Shown here: positions 41,270-49,482 of the stretch, piece by piece
Layout of the letters: every line of letters starts with the position of its first letter
How positions within the stretch are numbered: position 1 is the first letter of the stretch
From: Micromonospora echinospora
Lineage (GTDB): Bacteria; Actinomycetota; Actinomycetes; Mycobacteriales; Micromonosporaceae
Direction of reading: 5' to 3'
DNA: 64,000 nt
NCBI RefSeq assembly: GCF_014203425.1
Contig: NZ_JACHJC010000001.1
Location: 2,852,001-2,916,000, forward strand
Notes under the pieces: generated by a model
What the model was told of the DNA's origin: nothing
The model's database searches: none
Seen by the model: only the letters and a program-made list of their open reading frames with translations
Translations under genes and position numbers: made by a program

Positions 41270-43147
41270 ATGACCGTTCCGGACACCCGTCCCACCGAGC
41301 CCGCTGCGGCCACTCCCGGCGACAGTTCGCCCGGCGACACGGCGGTGAGCCGGGCGCCGGAGCCGGCGGAGACCGCGACGGACGACGGCGGCCGGAACGA
41401 GACCGGCGACGGGGCCGGCGACCGGCCGGTCCGGCGGTGGAGCCGGTGGGACGCCGTGGTCGCGGCGATCTATCTGGCCTGGGCGCTCCTGGTTACCGCC
41501 CGCGGGTGGCGCAACCCGGACGGACGCCTGCTCGGCAGCCGCCCGGACGACCAGGGGTTCAACGAGTGGATGCTGGCGTACGCGGCGCACGCGGTCCGGC
41601 ACCTGGAGAACCCGTTCTTCACCACCGCGCAGAACGCCCCCGACGGCGTGAACCTGATGACGAACGTCGGTATGCAGCTGCCCGGGATCCTGCTGTCGCC
41701 GGTGACGCTGCTGTTCGGCGCCCCGACGGCGTACGTGCTGCTGATGACGCTCAACCTGGTCGGCACCGGCTACGCCTGGTACCACGTGCTGTCCCGGCAC
41801 GTGGTGCAGTCCCGCGCCGCCGCGTTCGTCGGCGGCCTGTTCTGCGCGTTCGCGCCGGCGCTGGTGTCGCACAGCAACGGGCACCCGCACATGACCGCGC
41901 AGTGGCTGGTGCCGCTCATCGGCTGGCGGGTGCTGGCGCTGGCTTGGGGCGGTCGGGTGGTGCGGGACGGGCTGGTGCTCGGCGCGCTGATCGCGGCACA
42001 GTTCTTCATCAGCGTGGAGATCCTCTTCCTGCTCGCGCTCGGCTGTCTGCTCGCCGTGCTGGCCCATCTCGCGGTGGCGCCGAGGGTCGCGTTGCGGCGC
42101 GCCCCCCGGCTGCTGGGCGGGCTGGGGGTGGCCGGAGCGCTGGTCGCTGTCGTCACCGCGTACCCGTTGTGGATGCAGTTCTTCGGGCCGCAGCACCGGA
42201 TGGGGCACCCCGGCGGCCCCGACGTCTACGCCCTCAAGCTCGGCTCCTACGTGCGCTACGCGACCGAGTCGATCGCCGGCAGCCCGACCAGCGCCGGCGG
42301 GTGGGGCCCGAACACCACCGAGCAGGTCAGCTTCTACGGCTGGTCGCTGGTGGTGGTGGCGGTCGCCGCCGCGTGGTGGCTGCGCAAGGAGGTCACCGTC
42401 CGGGTGCTGACCCTGGTCGCCGTGGTGTGCGCGCTGCTGTCGATGGGCACCACCTGGACCTGGGGCACCGAGCGGACCACGATCCCGGCGCCGTTCGCGC
42501 TGCTGCAGCACCTTCCGGTCTTCGACGCCGTGGTGGTGGCCCGCTTCGGGTTCATCACCACGATGGCCGTCGGTGTCCTGCTGGCGCTGGCTCTGGACCG
42601 GGTGGCGCGCCACGCGCGCGCCGGGGACCGGCTGCCGGCCCGGATCGCGGCCGTCGCGGTGGCTGCCGCGCTGGTGCCGATCCTGCCCACCCCGCTGCCG
42701 GCCCAGGGCCGTCCCGCGGTGCCGGACTTCGTCACCGCCGGCACGTGGCGTGACCACGTGGCCCCCGGCCGCACCCTGGTGCCGGTGCCGGTGGCGAACA
42801 TGACCTCGGTCTACTGGGGCTCGGCGGCGCTGGCCGAGTTCGCCGTCCCGCAGGGCTACTTCCTCGCCCCCACGTCGAAGGACGACCCGACCGGGCGGTG
42901 GGGCGTCGAGCCGCAGCCGACGGCGAAGCTGCTCACGCTGGTCGCGGAGGGCAAGCGCGGCACCGCGGTGACGCCGGCCGAGGTCGCCCAGGCCCGCGCC
43001 GACGCCCGCTACTGGCGGGCGGACGCGGTGGCGCTGCCCAAGCACCGCCGGCAGGACGACCTGCGCGCAGTGCTCGACGCCCTGTACGGGCCGGGCCGCC
43101 AGGTCGACGACGTGTGGCTCTGGGACGTGCGGCCCTTCAGCAGTTGA
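41270..43147 (+). CDS. polytopic membrane protein, GT-C/mannosyltransferase-like
   Basis: The protein has 625 residues. The first 55 are a disordered, acidic, Pro/Thr-rich tail. Then follow about ten helices from WDAVVAAIYLAWALLVTARG, with the loop SRPDDQGFNEWMLAYAAHAV (acidic pair as in GT-C enzymes) and FTTAQNAPDGVNLMTNVGMQ, which is typical of actinobacterial YfhO-like or GT-C proteins. A C-terminal domain of about 150 residues lies outside (TLVPVPVANMTSVYWGS). ATG 41270 is 8 nt after TAAACT, a possible leaderless start. It probably acts on lipid-linked sugars outside the membrane, together with the upstream gene. Confidence 0.75.
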   Translation: MTVPDTRPTEPAAATPGDSSPGDTAVSRAPEPAETATDDGGRNETGDGAGDRPVRRWSRWDAVVAAIYLAWALLVTARGWRNPDGRLLGSRPDDQGFNEWMLAYAAHAVRHLENPFFTTAQNAPDGVNLMTNVGMQLPGILLSPVTLLFGAPTAYVLLMTLNLVGTGYAWYHVLSRHVVQSRAAAFVGGLFCAFAPALVSHSNGHPHMTAQWLVPLIGWRVLALAWGGRVVRDGLVLGALIAAQFFISVEILFLLALGCLLAVLAHLAVAPRVALRRAPRLLGGLGVAGALVAVVTAYPLWMQFFGPQHRMGHPGGPDVYALKLGSYVRYATESIAGSPTSAGGWGPNTTEQVSFYGWSLVVVAVAAAWWLRKEVTVRVLTLVAVVCALLSMGTTWTWGTERTTIPAPFALLQHLPVFDAVVVARFGFITTMAVGVLLALALDRVARHARAGDRLPARIAAVAVAAALVPILPTPLPAQGRPAVPDFVTAGTWRDHVAPGRTLVPVPVANMTSVYWGSAALAEFAVPQGYFLAPTSKDDPTGRWGVEPQPTAKLLTLVAEGKRGTAVTPAEVAQARADARYWRADAVALPKHRRQDDLRAVLDALYGPGRQVDDVWLWDVRPFSS

Positions 43148-43156
43148 GCGGGGCGG

Positions 43157-44323
43157 TCACGGCGACCGGTTCCAGATGATCAGGACGTAGCCGCCGAAGT
43201 AGGCGGAGAGGATCAGCAGCGGGGCCAGCACGGTGACCGCCCGGGCCCAGCCGGCCCGGGCCAGCGCGACGGCGACTGGTAGCAGGAGCGGGAACGCGGG
43301 CAGCAGGAAGCGCGCCTTCGCGTGGTAGTAGCCGGCCGCGCCGAGCGTGGTGAGCAGGATGAGGCCGCTGTAGAGCAGGAGCTGCCAGGGCTGCCGGTCG
43401 AGGGCGCTGAGCACGAACAGCGCCAGCGCGATCAGCACCACGAGCGTCACCACGTACATGGTCAGCGCCGAGGGCTGCGCCAGCACGCGCTGGGCCACCC
43501 GGACCGTGTCGGCGCCGAAGTCGAAGGTGGTGCCCCAGCCGGCGTCCTGGATGTGGAACCAGCCGTCCGGCCGCCCGGTCTGCCGGCCGACCCAGGCCAG
43601 GTACCCGAGCCAGCCGGCCGGGGCGATCACCAGCGCCGCCCACGGACGCCAGCCGTCGCGGCGGCGCAGCGCCGCGATCAGCGCCGCGAGGCAGACCACG
43701 GCGAGCAGCGCGGAGCCGGTCGGCCGGGTCAGACCGGCGCACAGGCTGAGCACGGCGGCGAGGAGCCACGAGCGCCGCAGCAGGGCGTACAGGGACCAGG
43801 CGGCGAACGCGGTGAAGATCCCCTCGCTGTAGCTCATGTTCTGCACGATGCTGTGCGGCAGCACGCCCCACAGCACGGCGAGCAGGATGCCGACGCGACG
43901 GTCGTACAGCCACTCGCCGACGGCGAACAGGCCCCACGCGGCGGCGAGCGCGGCGAGCGCGGCGACCGCCAGCGCGGTGGCGCGCGCGCCGAGCGGGGTC
44001 AACGGCTCCAGCGCCCCGACCAGCCGTGGGTAGAGCGGGAAGAAGGCCATGTCGCTCTGGACCCGGGCGTAGCCGTCGTAGCCCTCGCGCGCGATCCGCA
44101 GGTACCACACGCCGTCGGACTCGGTGAGCAGCGCGGCCGGCCGGGCCCCGGTGGCGCGGGCCCAGAGCCAGAGCGTGACCAGCCCGACCGCCCGGACGGC
44201 GGCGTAGCCGACGAGCGCGGGCAGGGCGTTGCGGAAGGCGGTCGCCAGCCGGTGCCCGAAGGAGGCCCGGTGCTGGGAAACCGTCTCCGCGGGCGGCTGT
44301 TGGCCGCGCGTCGGTGCGGTCAT
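43157..44323 (-). CDS. PIG-V-like mannosyltransferase family membrane protein
   Basis: A 388-residue GT-C protein with about nine helices. The region TESDGVWYLRIAREGYDGYARVQSDMAFFPLYPRLV carries the acidic first loop and the FFPLYP motif of the PIG-V/GPI mannosyltransferase-II family; LPHSIVQNMSYSEGIFTAFAAWSLYAL is equally typical (both regions lie in residues 60-190). Bacterial members use polyprenyl-phosphate sugars. It converges with the upstream membrane protein gene, stops 9 bp apart. Confidence 0.82.
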   Translation of the reverse strand: MTAPTRGQQPPAETVSQHRASFGHRLATAFRNALPALVGYAAVRAVGLVTLWLWARATGARPAALLTESDGVWYLRIAREGYDGYARVQSDMAFFPLYPRLVGALEPLTPLGARATALAVAALAALAAAWGLFAVGEWLYDRRVGILLAVLWGVLPHSIVQNMSYSEGIFTAFAAWSLYALLRRSWLLAAVLSLCAGLTRPTGSALLAVVCLAALIAALRRRDGWRPWAALVIAPAGWLGYLAWVGRQTGRPDGWFHIQDAGWGTTFDFGADTVRVAQRVLAQPSALTMYVVTLVVLIALALFVLSALDRQPWQLLLYSGLILLTTLGAAGYYHAKARFLLPAFPLLLPVAVALARAGWARAVTVLAPLLILSAYFGGYVLIIWNRSP

Positions 44324-44543
44324 GCGTGGTCCTGTCCGAGTGATCTTCGCCCCCGGCGTCGGGCGTCCGGGGCGTCGGCGACCGGCTCCGGAACCGGCGG
44401 GAGCGCCCGCCCGGAGCCGGGTGCAGGGTAGCAACGGCGACACCGGTTCCCGGCGCGGCCGGGCATCGACCTCCCGTGCGGCGCTTGTCGTACACTCGCT
44501 CGGGTCGCACGTGCGACGCTGGTTGACACGGAGACGGACGGGC

Positions 44544-44648
44544 ATGGGTTCTGACGGGGCGATCTCTGCGGCAGACCTGAGGGCGGCAGCCGCGGCAGGG
44601 GGCGCCGTCACGATCGACAACTCGGCCCGGACGGCGGCCGGGCGGTGA
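44544..44648 (+). CDS. 34-residue upstream open frame overlapping the GT2 start
   Basis: ATG 44544 opens MGSDGAISAADLRAAAAAGG, ending at TGA 44646-44648, which overlaps the next GTG start by the GTGA pattern. Codon use is less G/C-biased than in neighbouring genes (for example TCT twice). A TACACT -10-like box is at 44491-44496. It could be a real small protein, or a leader frame through which ribosomes reach the glycosyltransferase start. The glycosyltransferase has no ribosome site of its own, which supports coupling. Confidence 0.4.
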   Translation: MGSDGAISAADLRAAAAAGGAVTIDNSARTAAGR

Positions 44649-46204
44649 GCCGACCGGACGTCACGGTCGTCGTCGCGGTGTACAACACCATGCCGGACCT
44701 CACCACCTGCCTCGAATCGCTCGTCAACCAGACGATCGGGCACGACCGGTTGCAGATCGTCGCTGTCGACGACGGCTCCACCGACGGCAGCGGCGCGGAG
44801 CTGGACCGGTTCGCGGCGGCGTACCCCTCGGTGCTCACCGTGGTGCACCAGCCCAACTCCGGCGGCCCGGCCGCGCCCAGCAACCGGGCGCTCGACCTGG
44901 CCACCGGCCGGTACGTGTTCTTCATCGGGGCGGACGACCACCTGGGCCGCGAGGCGCTGGAACGGCTGGTGTCGGCGGCCGACCGCTGGGGCTCGGACGT
45001 GGTGCTCGGCCGCATGGTCGGCGTGAACAAGCGCTACGTGCACCAGGAGATCTACGACCGCACCCGCTCCGACATCGACCTGTTCGACTCGCCGCTGCCG
45101 TTCTCGCTGTCGAACACGAAGCTGTTCCGGCGGGACCTGGTCGAGCGTCACCACCTGCGCTTCCCGGAGGACATGGCGGTCGGCAGCGACCAGCCGTTCA
45201 CGCTGGAGGCGTGCCTGCGGGCGGCCCGCATCTCCGTGCTCGCCGACTACGACTACTACTTCGCGGTCAAGCGGCTCAACTCCACGAACATCACCTACCG
45301 CAGCGACCACCTCGCCCGGCTGGAGTGCGTGGAGCGCATCGTCCGGTTCGTGGCCGACATGGTGGAGCCGGGGCAGCGGCGCGACGCGGTGCTGCGGCGC
45401 CACTTCGCCTGGGAGATCGCCAAGCTGTTCCGCCCCGACTACCTCACGCTCGACGCCGAGACCCGGGAGCAGGTCCGGGCGCGGGTCGGCAAACTGGTCC
45501 GGGAGTACCTCACCGACGGCATCCGCGCCCGGCTCGACGCGGCCACGCGCGTGCTCGTCGGCACTGCCGCGTACGGCCGGCCGGAGGACCTGCTGGCGAT
45601 CATCCGGCTGACCGCGACGGACGGCCTGCCCTCGACAGTGGTCCGCGACCAGCGCTGGTTCGCCGCGTTCCCGGGTTTCGGCGAGGCGGGTGGCCTGAGT
45701 GACGAATGGTACGAGTTGGAGCCGGCCGCGGGCCGTTGGCTCGCCGCCCTGACCGCGGTTTCGGTACGCTCGGTGACCGGGCCCGACGGTGACCGGCGGG
45801 TGCAGATCTTCGCCCGCAGTCCCCGGCCGGATCTCGCGGACCTGGTCGGCGGGGACATGACAGTGCGGGTGGGTGAGGCGGACGCCGCGGTGCGGCTGCT
45901 GCCCGCCGACCCGATGGGCACGACAGTGGAGGCCACGTTCCGGCTCCAGGATCTGGCGGCCGACCTCGGCCCGGCGGGCACGACCCGGGCGGTCCGGGTC
46001 CGGGTGGCCGACAGCGCCGCCGTCCCGGTGCGGGGGTTCCGGCCGCCGCTGATCCACCGGGTGGTGTACCGCGACGGCACCCGACTGCATCTGGTCACGA
46101 TCAACAACAACCACAAAGGTCACTTGGCGTTCACCGTCTGGCCGGTGACGCTTCGCCGGGTCGCGGCCCGTCTTCGGCGCCGGCTCCCCCGAGGAGGAAA
46201 GTAG
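44645..46204 (+). CDS. GT2 glycosyltransferase similar to teichoic acid GlcNAc transferase TarS
   Basis: The protein has 519 residues. The GT-A domain (1-220) shows VTVVVAVYNTMPDLTTCLESLV, VAVDDGSTDGS, QPNSGGPAAPSNRAL and FFIGADDHLG (DxD metal site region), then GSDQPFTLEACLRAARISVLADYDYYFAVKR. These blocks line up by eye with S. aureus TarS (NSGGP, SDDY, DQLFT, ISVLSD, YYATKR), which puts beta-GlcNAc on ribitol-phosphate teichoic acid. The remaining 300 residues form a helical part and beta-rich C-terminal modules, as in TarS. It ends just 3 bp before the nucleotide-sugar dehydrogenase gene. Confidence 0.85.
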   Translation: MSRPDVTVVVAVYNTMPDLTTCLESLVNQTIGHDRLQIVAVDDGSTDGSGAELDRFAAAYPSVLTVVHQPNSGGPAAPSNRALDLATGRYVFFIGADDHLGREALERLVSAADRWGSDVVLGRMVGVNKRYVHQEIYDRTRSDIDLFDSPLPFSLSNTKLFRRDLVERHHLRFPEDMAVGSDQPFTLEACLRAARISVLADYDYYFAVKRLNSTNITYRSDHLARLECVERIVRFVADMVEPGQRRDAVLRRHFAWEIAKLFRPDYLTLDAETREQVRARVGKLVREYLTDGIRARLDAATRVLVGTAAYGRPEDLLAIIRLTATDGLPSTVVRDQRWFAAFPGFGEAGGLSDEWYELEPAAGRWLAALTAVSVRSVTGPDGDRRVQIFARSPRPDLADLVGGDMTVRVGEADAAVRLLPADPMGTTVEATFRLQDLAADLGPAGTTRAVRVRVADSAAVPVRGFRPPLIHRVVYRDGTRLHLVTINNNHKGHLAFTVWPVTLRRVAARLRRRLPRGGK

Positions 46205-46207
46205 TTC

Positions 46208-47491
46208 ATGAACATCTGCGTCGTCGCGCTCGGCAAGATCGGTCTGCCGCTGGCTGTCCAGTTCGCGTCGAAGGGGCACCGGGTGATCGGCGCCGACGTC
46301 TCCGAGCGGGTCGTCCAGCTGGTGAACGACGGTGCGGTGCCCTTCCCGGGTGAGGCGGACCTGGACGTCAAGCTGAAGGAGACGGTCGCCGCCGGCCTGC
46401 TGTCGGCCACCACCGACACCGCCGCCGCGGTCGCCGAGTCGGAGGCGGTCGTCGTGGTCGTGCCCCTGTTCGTGGACGCCGACGGCGTGCCGGACTTCGG
46501 CTGGATGGACGACGCCACCCGGGCCATCGCCCGTGGGCTGAAGCCGGGCACGCTGGTCAGCTACGAGACCACGCTGCCGGTCGGCACCACCCGCGACCGC
46601 TGGGCGCCGATGCTCGCCGAGGGTTCCGGCCTCACCGCCGGCACCGACTTCCACCTGGTGTTCAGTCCCGAGCGAGTGCTCACCGGCCGGGTCTTCGCCG
46701 ACCTGCGCCGCTACCCGAAGCTGGTCGGCGGCATCGACGAGACGTCGGCCGCGCACGGCGTCCGGTTCTACGAGGCGGTGCTCGACTTCGACGAGCGGCC
46801 CGACCTGGACCGCCCCAACGGCGTGTGGGACCTCGGCTCGGCCGAGGCGTCCGAGCTGGCCAAGCTCGCCGAGACGACCTACCGGGACGTGAACATCGGC
46901 CTGGCGAACCAGTTCGCCCGCTTCGCCGACACCGTCGGCGTGGACGTCACCAAGGTCATCGAGGCGTGCAACACGCAGCCGTACAGCCACATCCACTCGC
47001 CGGGCATCGCGGTCGGCGGCCACTGCATCCCGATCTACCCGCGGATGTACCTGTGGAACGACCCGGCCGCCACTGTGGTGCGTTCGGCCCGCGAGGCCAA
47101 CGCGGCCATGCCGGAGTACGCGGTCGACCTGCTCGCCGCCGCGTACGGCGACCTGACCGGGGTCGGCGTGCTGGTGCTCGGCGCCGCCTACCGTGGTGGC
47201 GTCAAGGAGACCGCCTTCTCCGGCGTCTTCCCGACCGTCGAGGCGCTGCGCCGGCGGGGCGCGGTGCCGTACGTGTCGGACCCGATGTACAGCAACGAGG
47301 AGCTGGCCGCGCACGGCCTGCCCGGCTACGACGGCGAGCCGCTCGGCGCCGCGGTGATCCAGGCCGACCACGCGGAGTACCGCACGCTCTCCCCGGCCGA
47401 CCTGCCCGGCGTGACGGTGCTCGTCGACGGCCGGCGGGTCACCGACCCGGCGCGCTGGACCGGCGTGCGCCGGGTGGTCATCGGAGGCTGA
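46208..47491 (+). CDS. UDP-sugar 6-dehydrogenase (UDP-HexNAc dehydrogenase, WecC/WbpA-like)
   Basis: A 427-residue member of the UDPGDH family: NAD fold (NICVVALGKIGLPLAVQFASKG), VVVPLFVD, SYETTLPVGTTR, FSPERVLTGRVFADL, the long helix with ELAKLAETTYRDVNIGLANQ, and catalytic Cys273 in GGHCIPIYP. The C-terminal domain has LGAAYRGGVKETAFS and VSDPMY. It converts UDP-ManNAc or UDP-GlcNAc to the uronic acid with two NAD+. GGAGG precedes ATG 46208. It is co-transcribed with the TarS-like gene, so the uronic acid is probably a part of the same wall material. Confidence 0.88.
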   Translation: MNICVVALGKIGLPLAVQFASKGHRVIGADVSERVVQLVNDGAVPFPGEADLDVKLKETVAAGLLSATTDTAAAVAESEAVVVVVPLFVDADGVPDFGWMDDATRAIARGLKPGTLVSYETTLPVGTTRDRWAPMLAEGSGLTAGTDFHLVFSPERVLTGRVFADLRRYPKLVGGIDETSAAHGVRFYEAVLDFDERPDLDRPNGVWDLGSAEASELAKLAETTYRDVNIGLANQFARFADTVGVDVTKVIEACNTQPYSHIHSPGIAVGGHCIPIYPRMYLWNDPAATVVRSAREANAAMPEYAVDLLAAAYGDLTGVGVLVLGAAYRGGVKETAFSGVFPTVEALRRRGAVPYVSDPMYSNEELAAHGLPGYDGEPLGAAVIQADHAEYRTLSPADLPGVTVLVDGRRVTDPARWTGVRRVVIGG

Positions 47492-47506
47492 TCGGCACCG
47501 ACACCC

Positions 47507-47536
47507 GGGCCCCGGCCGTGCTCACGGCCGGGGCCC
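47507..47536 (+). terminator. stem-loop terminator after the dehydrogenase gene
   Basis: Arms GGGCCCCGGCCG / CGGCCGGGGCCC (12 bp or more) with a tight loop, 16 nt after the stop. Confidence 0.8.
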
Positions 47537-47671
47537 GTCGCGTGCCGCCACCAGTCGATCGGCGTCCGCCGTTCACCTGCCGGACACCCCGGCAATACTT
47601 GTGTCATGTGGCCCGTTTAGGGTCGCAGCGGTCCGAATCGAACCTGGCCGACGTCGGGGCAGACAGGGAGC

Positions 47672-49426
47672 GTGTTGTTGTTGAGCAGAATTCGCAGCCA
47701 GCAGGGTCTCGCCGCGGTGGGCGCGACGCTCCTCGGCTACGCGGTCATGGTCCTCTCCGGAGTACTCGGCCTGGTGGTGCCGTTCGCGGTGGCCGCCGTG
47801 GTCGCCGTCGCCGGTGAACTGGCCCTGGCCGGGCGGCACACCGGGACCGCCGAACTGCTCGACAAGGCCGGTCTCGGCGAGACCTTCCGGCGGCTGGTGC
47901 GGGACCTGTCGGTGGTCCTGCTGGTGGTCGTCTCGGCCCGCCCCGGCGTGGCCGGCACGATCGCGGTGCTGCTGCTGCCCGCCGCGCTCTGGACCGTGGC
48001 GGTCGCCACGAACGCGGTGACGAAGGTGATCGACGGGCGGGTGGACCCCCCGGCGTACACCCGCAACATCGACCTCGGCGCGCTGCGCCGCGTCCCGGTG
48101 CCGCCGGCCTGGGCGCGGCGGCTGGCCGGGCTGAACATGCCGCTGCTCAACGTGCTGCTGGTGCCGGCGGCGGTGGTGGCCGCCGCCCTCGACCGGGTCG
48201 CCCCGGTGGTGGTCACCGGCCTGGTTACGCTCGCTGTCGGCCTGCTCACCGCCGCGGTGCTGGCGCTGACCGCGCTGCGCGGCCGGGGCAGCCAGCCGGG
48301 CGTGCTGCCGGCCGTGCACGACTGGCTCGCCCGGGAACGGCCCGAGGTCGCCCTCTACTTCGCCGGCCCGGCCAAGGACGTCTACCAGGCCAACATGTGG
48401 CTCGCGCCGGTCGAGGCGACCGGCCGTCGCGCGGTGGTGCTGCTGCGCGCCGCGGACGCGTTCGAGCAGCTCGCCGACACCCGGCTGCCGGTGATCTGCG
48501 TGCCGGCCGGTGTCGACTTCATGAACCTCGACCTCAGCTCGCTGCACGTGGCCCTGTACGCCGCGAACGTCGGCGCCAACATCCACCTGCTGCGGGAACC
48601 GAGCGTGAAGCACGTCTTCGTCGGCCACGGCGACAGCGACAAGCAGGCGAGCGTGAACCCGTACAGCAAGGTGTACGACGAGGTCTGGGTGGCCGGGCCC
48701 GCTGGGCGGGAGCGGTACGCGCGTGCTGACGTCGGCGTGCTGGACCGGGACATCGTGGAGGTCGGCCGGCCGCAGCTCGCCGGGGTGCACACGTTCGGCT
48801 CCGGCGCCGCCGACCACCGCTTCACCGCGCTCTACGCGCCCACCTGGGAGGGCTGGCTCGACGACGACCCGTACCACACCTCGCTGGTGCTGATGGGGGA
48901 GCGGATCGTCTCCGGCCTGCTCGCCGCCGGGGACGTGCGGGTGATCTACAAGCCGCACCCGCTGACCGGCAGCCGGTCGGCGAAGGCGCGGGCCGTGCAC
49001 GAGCGGATCGTGGGCCGGATCAAGGCGGCCGGCGGCGACACCGATCCGTCCTCGCTGGACGGGACCGCGCATCTGGTGGTCACCGGCCGCACGCCGGGGC
49101 TGTTCGACTGCTTCAACGTCACCGACCTGCTGGTCAGCGACGTGTCCAGCGTGGTCTCCGACTTCGTGCAGAGTGAGCGGCCGTACGTGGTGGCGAACCC
49201 GGCCGGCCTGCCCGAGGACGAGTTCCGGCGGCAGTTCCCGACCGCGCGGGCGGCGTACCTGCTCTCGGCGGACTGCGGCGAGCTGGCGAAGATCCTCGAC
49301 GTGACCCGGACCGGCGACGACCCGTTGACCGGGGCGCGGCGGGAGCTGAAGGAGTACCTGCTCGGCCCGGCCGGGTCGAACCCGATGGACCGCTTCCGCG
49401 ACGAGATCGGCCGGCTCTGCGGCTGA
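47672..49426 (+). CDS. second membrane-anchored CDP-glycerol/ribitol phosphotransferase (TagF family)
   Basis: The protein has 584 residues. It has about six membrane helices in the first 210 residues (GATLLGYAVMVLSGVLGLVV, LLVVVSARPGVAGTIAVLLLP, LVTLAVGLLTAAVLALTAL). Then the CDP-glycerol glycerophosphotransferase domain: VALYAANVGANIHLLREPSVKHVFVGHGDSDKQAS, VGRPQLAGV, LYAPTWEGW, VIYKPHPLTG and LLVSDVSSVVSDFVQSERPYVVAN. It has the same architecture as the protein at 24782-26458, so they are paralogues. Four tandem start codons (GTG TTG TTG TTG, 47672-47683) follow GGGAG; TTG 47678 is best spaced. A TAGGGT -10 box is at 47618-47623. Confidence 0.88.
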   Translation: MLLLSRIRSQQGLAAVGATLLGYAVMVLSGVLGLVVPFAVAAVVAVAGELALAGRHTGTAELLDKAGLGETFRRLVRDLSVVLLVVVSARPGVAGTIAVLLLPAALWTVAVATNAVTKVIDGRVDPPAYTRNIDLGALRRVPVPPAWARRLAGLNMPLLNVLLVPAAVVAAALDRVAPVVVTGLVTLAVGLLTAAVLALTALRGRGSQPGVLPAVHDWLARERPEVALYFAGPAKDVYQANMWLAPVEATGRRAVVLLRAADAFEQLADTRLPVICVPAGVDFMNLDLSSLHVALYAANVGANIHLLREPSVKHVFVGHGDSDKQASVNPYSKVYDEVWVAGPAGRERYARADVGVLDRDIVEVGRPQLAGVHTFGSGAADHRFTALYAPTWEGWLDDDPYHTSLVLMGERIVSGLLAAGDVRVIYKPHPLTGSRSAKARAVHERIVGRIKAAGGDTDPSSLDGTAHLVVTGRTPGLFDCFNVTDLLVSDVSSVVSDFVQSERPYVVANPAGLPEDEFRRQFPTARAAYLLSADCGELAKILDVTRTGDDPLTGARRELKEYLLGPAGSNPMDRFRDEIGRLCG

Positions 49427-49434
49427 GACGTACC

Positions 49435-49479
49435 GACGACGAGGGGCGACGACCGGCGTGGTCGTCGCCCCTTGTCGTC
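49435..49479. terminator. bidirectional stem-loop terminator
   Basis: 20-bp arms (49435-49454 and 49460-49479) with one mismatch and a 5-nt loop, between convergent genes. Confidence 0.85.
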
Positions 49480-49482
49480 TGT

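Noticed and set aside
43157..47371. A roughly 1400-codon open frame on the minus strand.
   Set aside because: Only 43157-44323 is a gene (PIG-V-like protein). The rest is the antisense of the GT2 and dehydrogenase genes.
47672..47683. The GTG TTG TTG TTG run as a simple-sequence phase-variation tract.
   Set aside because: Changes in TTG copy number would not alter the reading frame, so it is more simply a cluster of possible starts.
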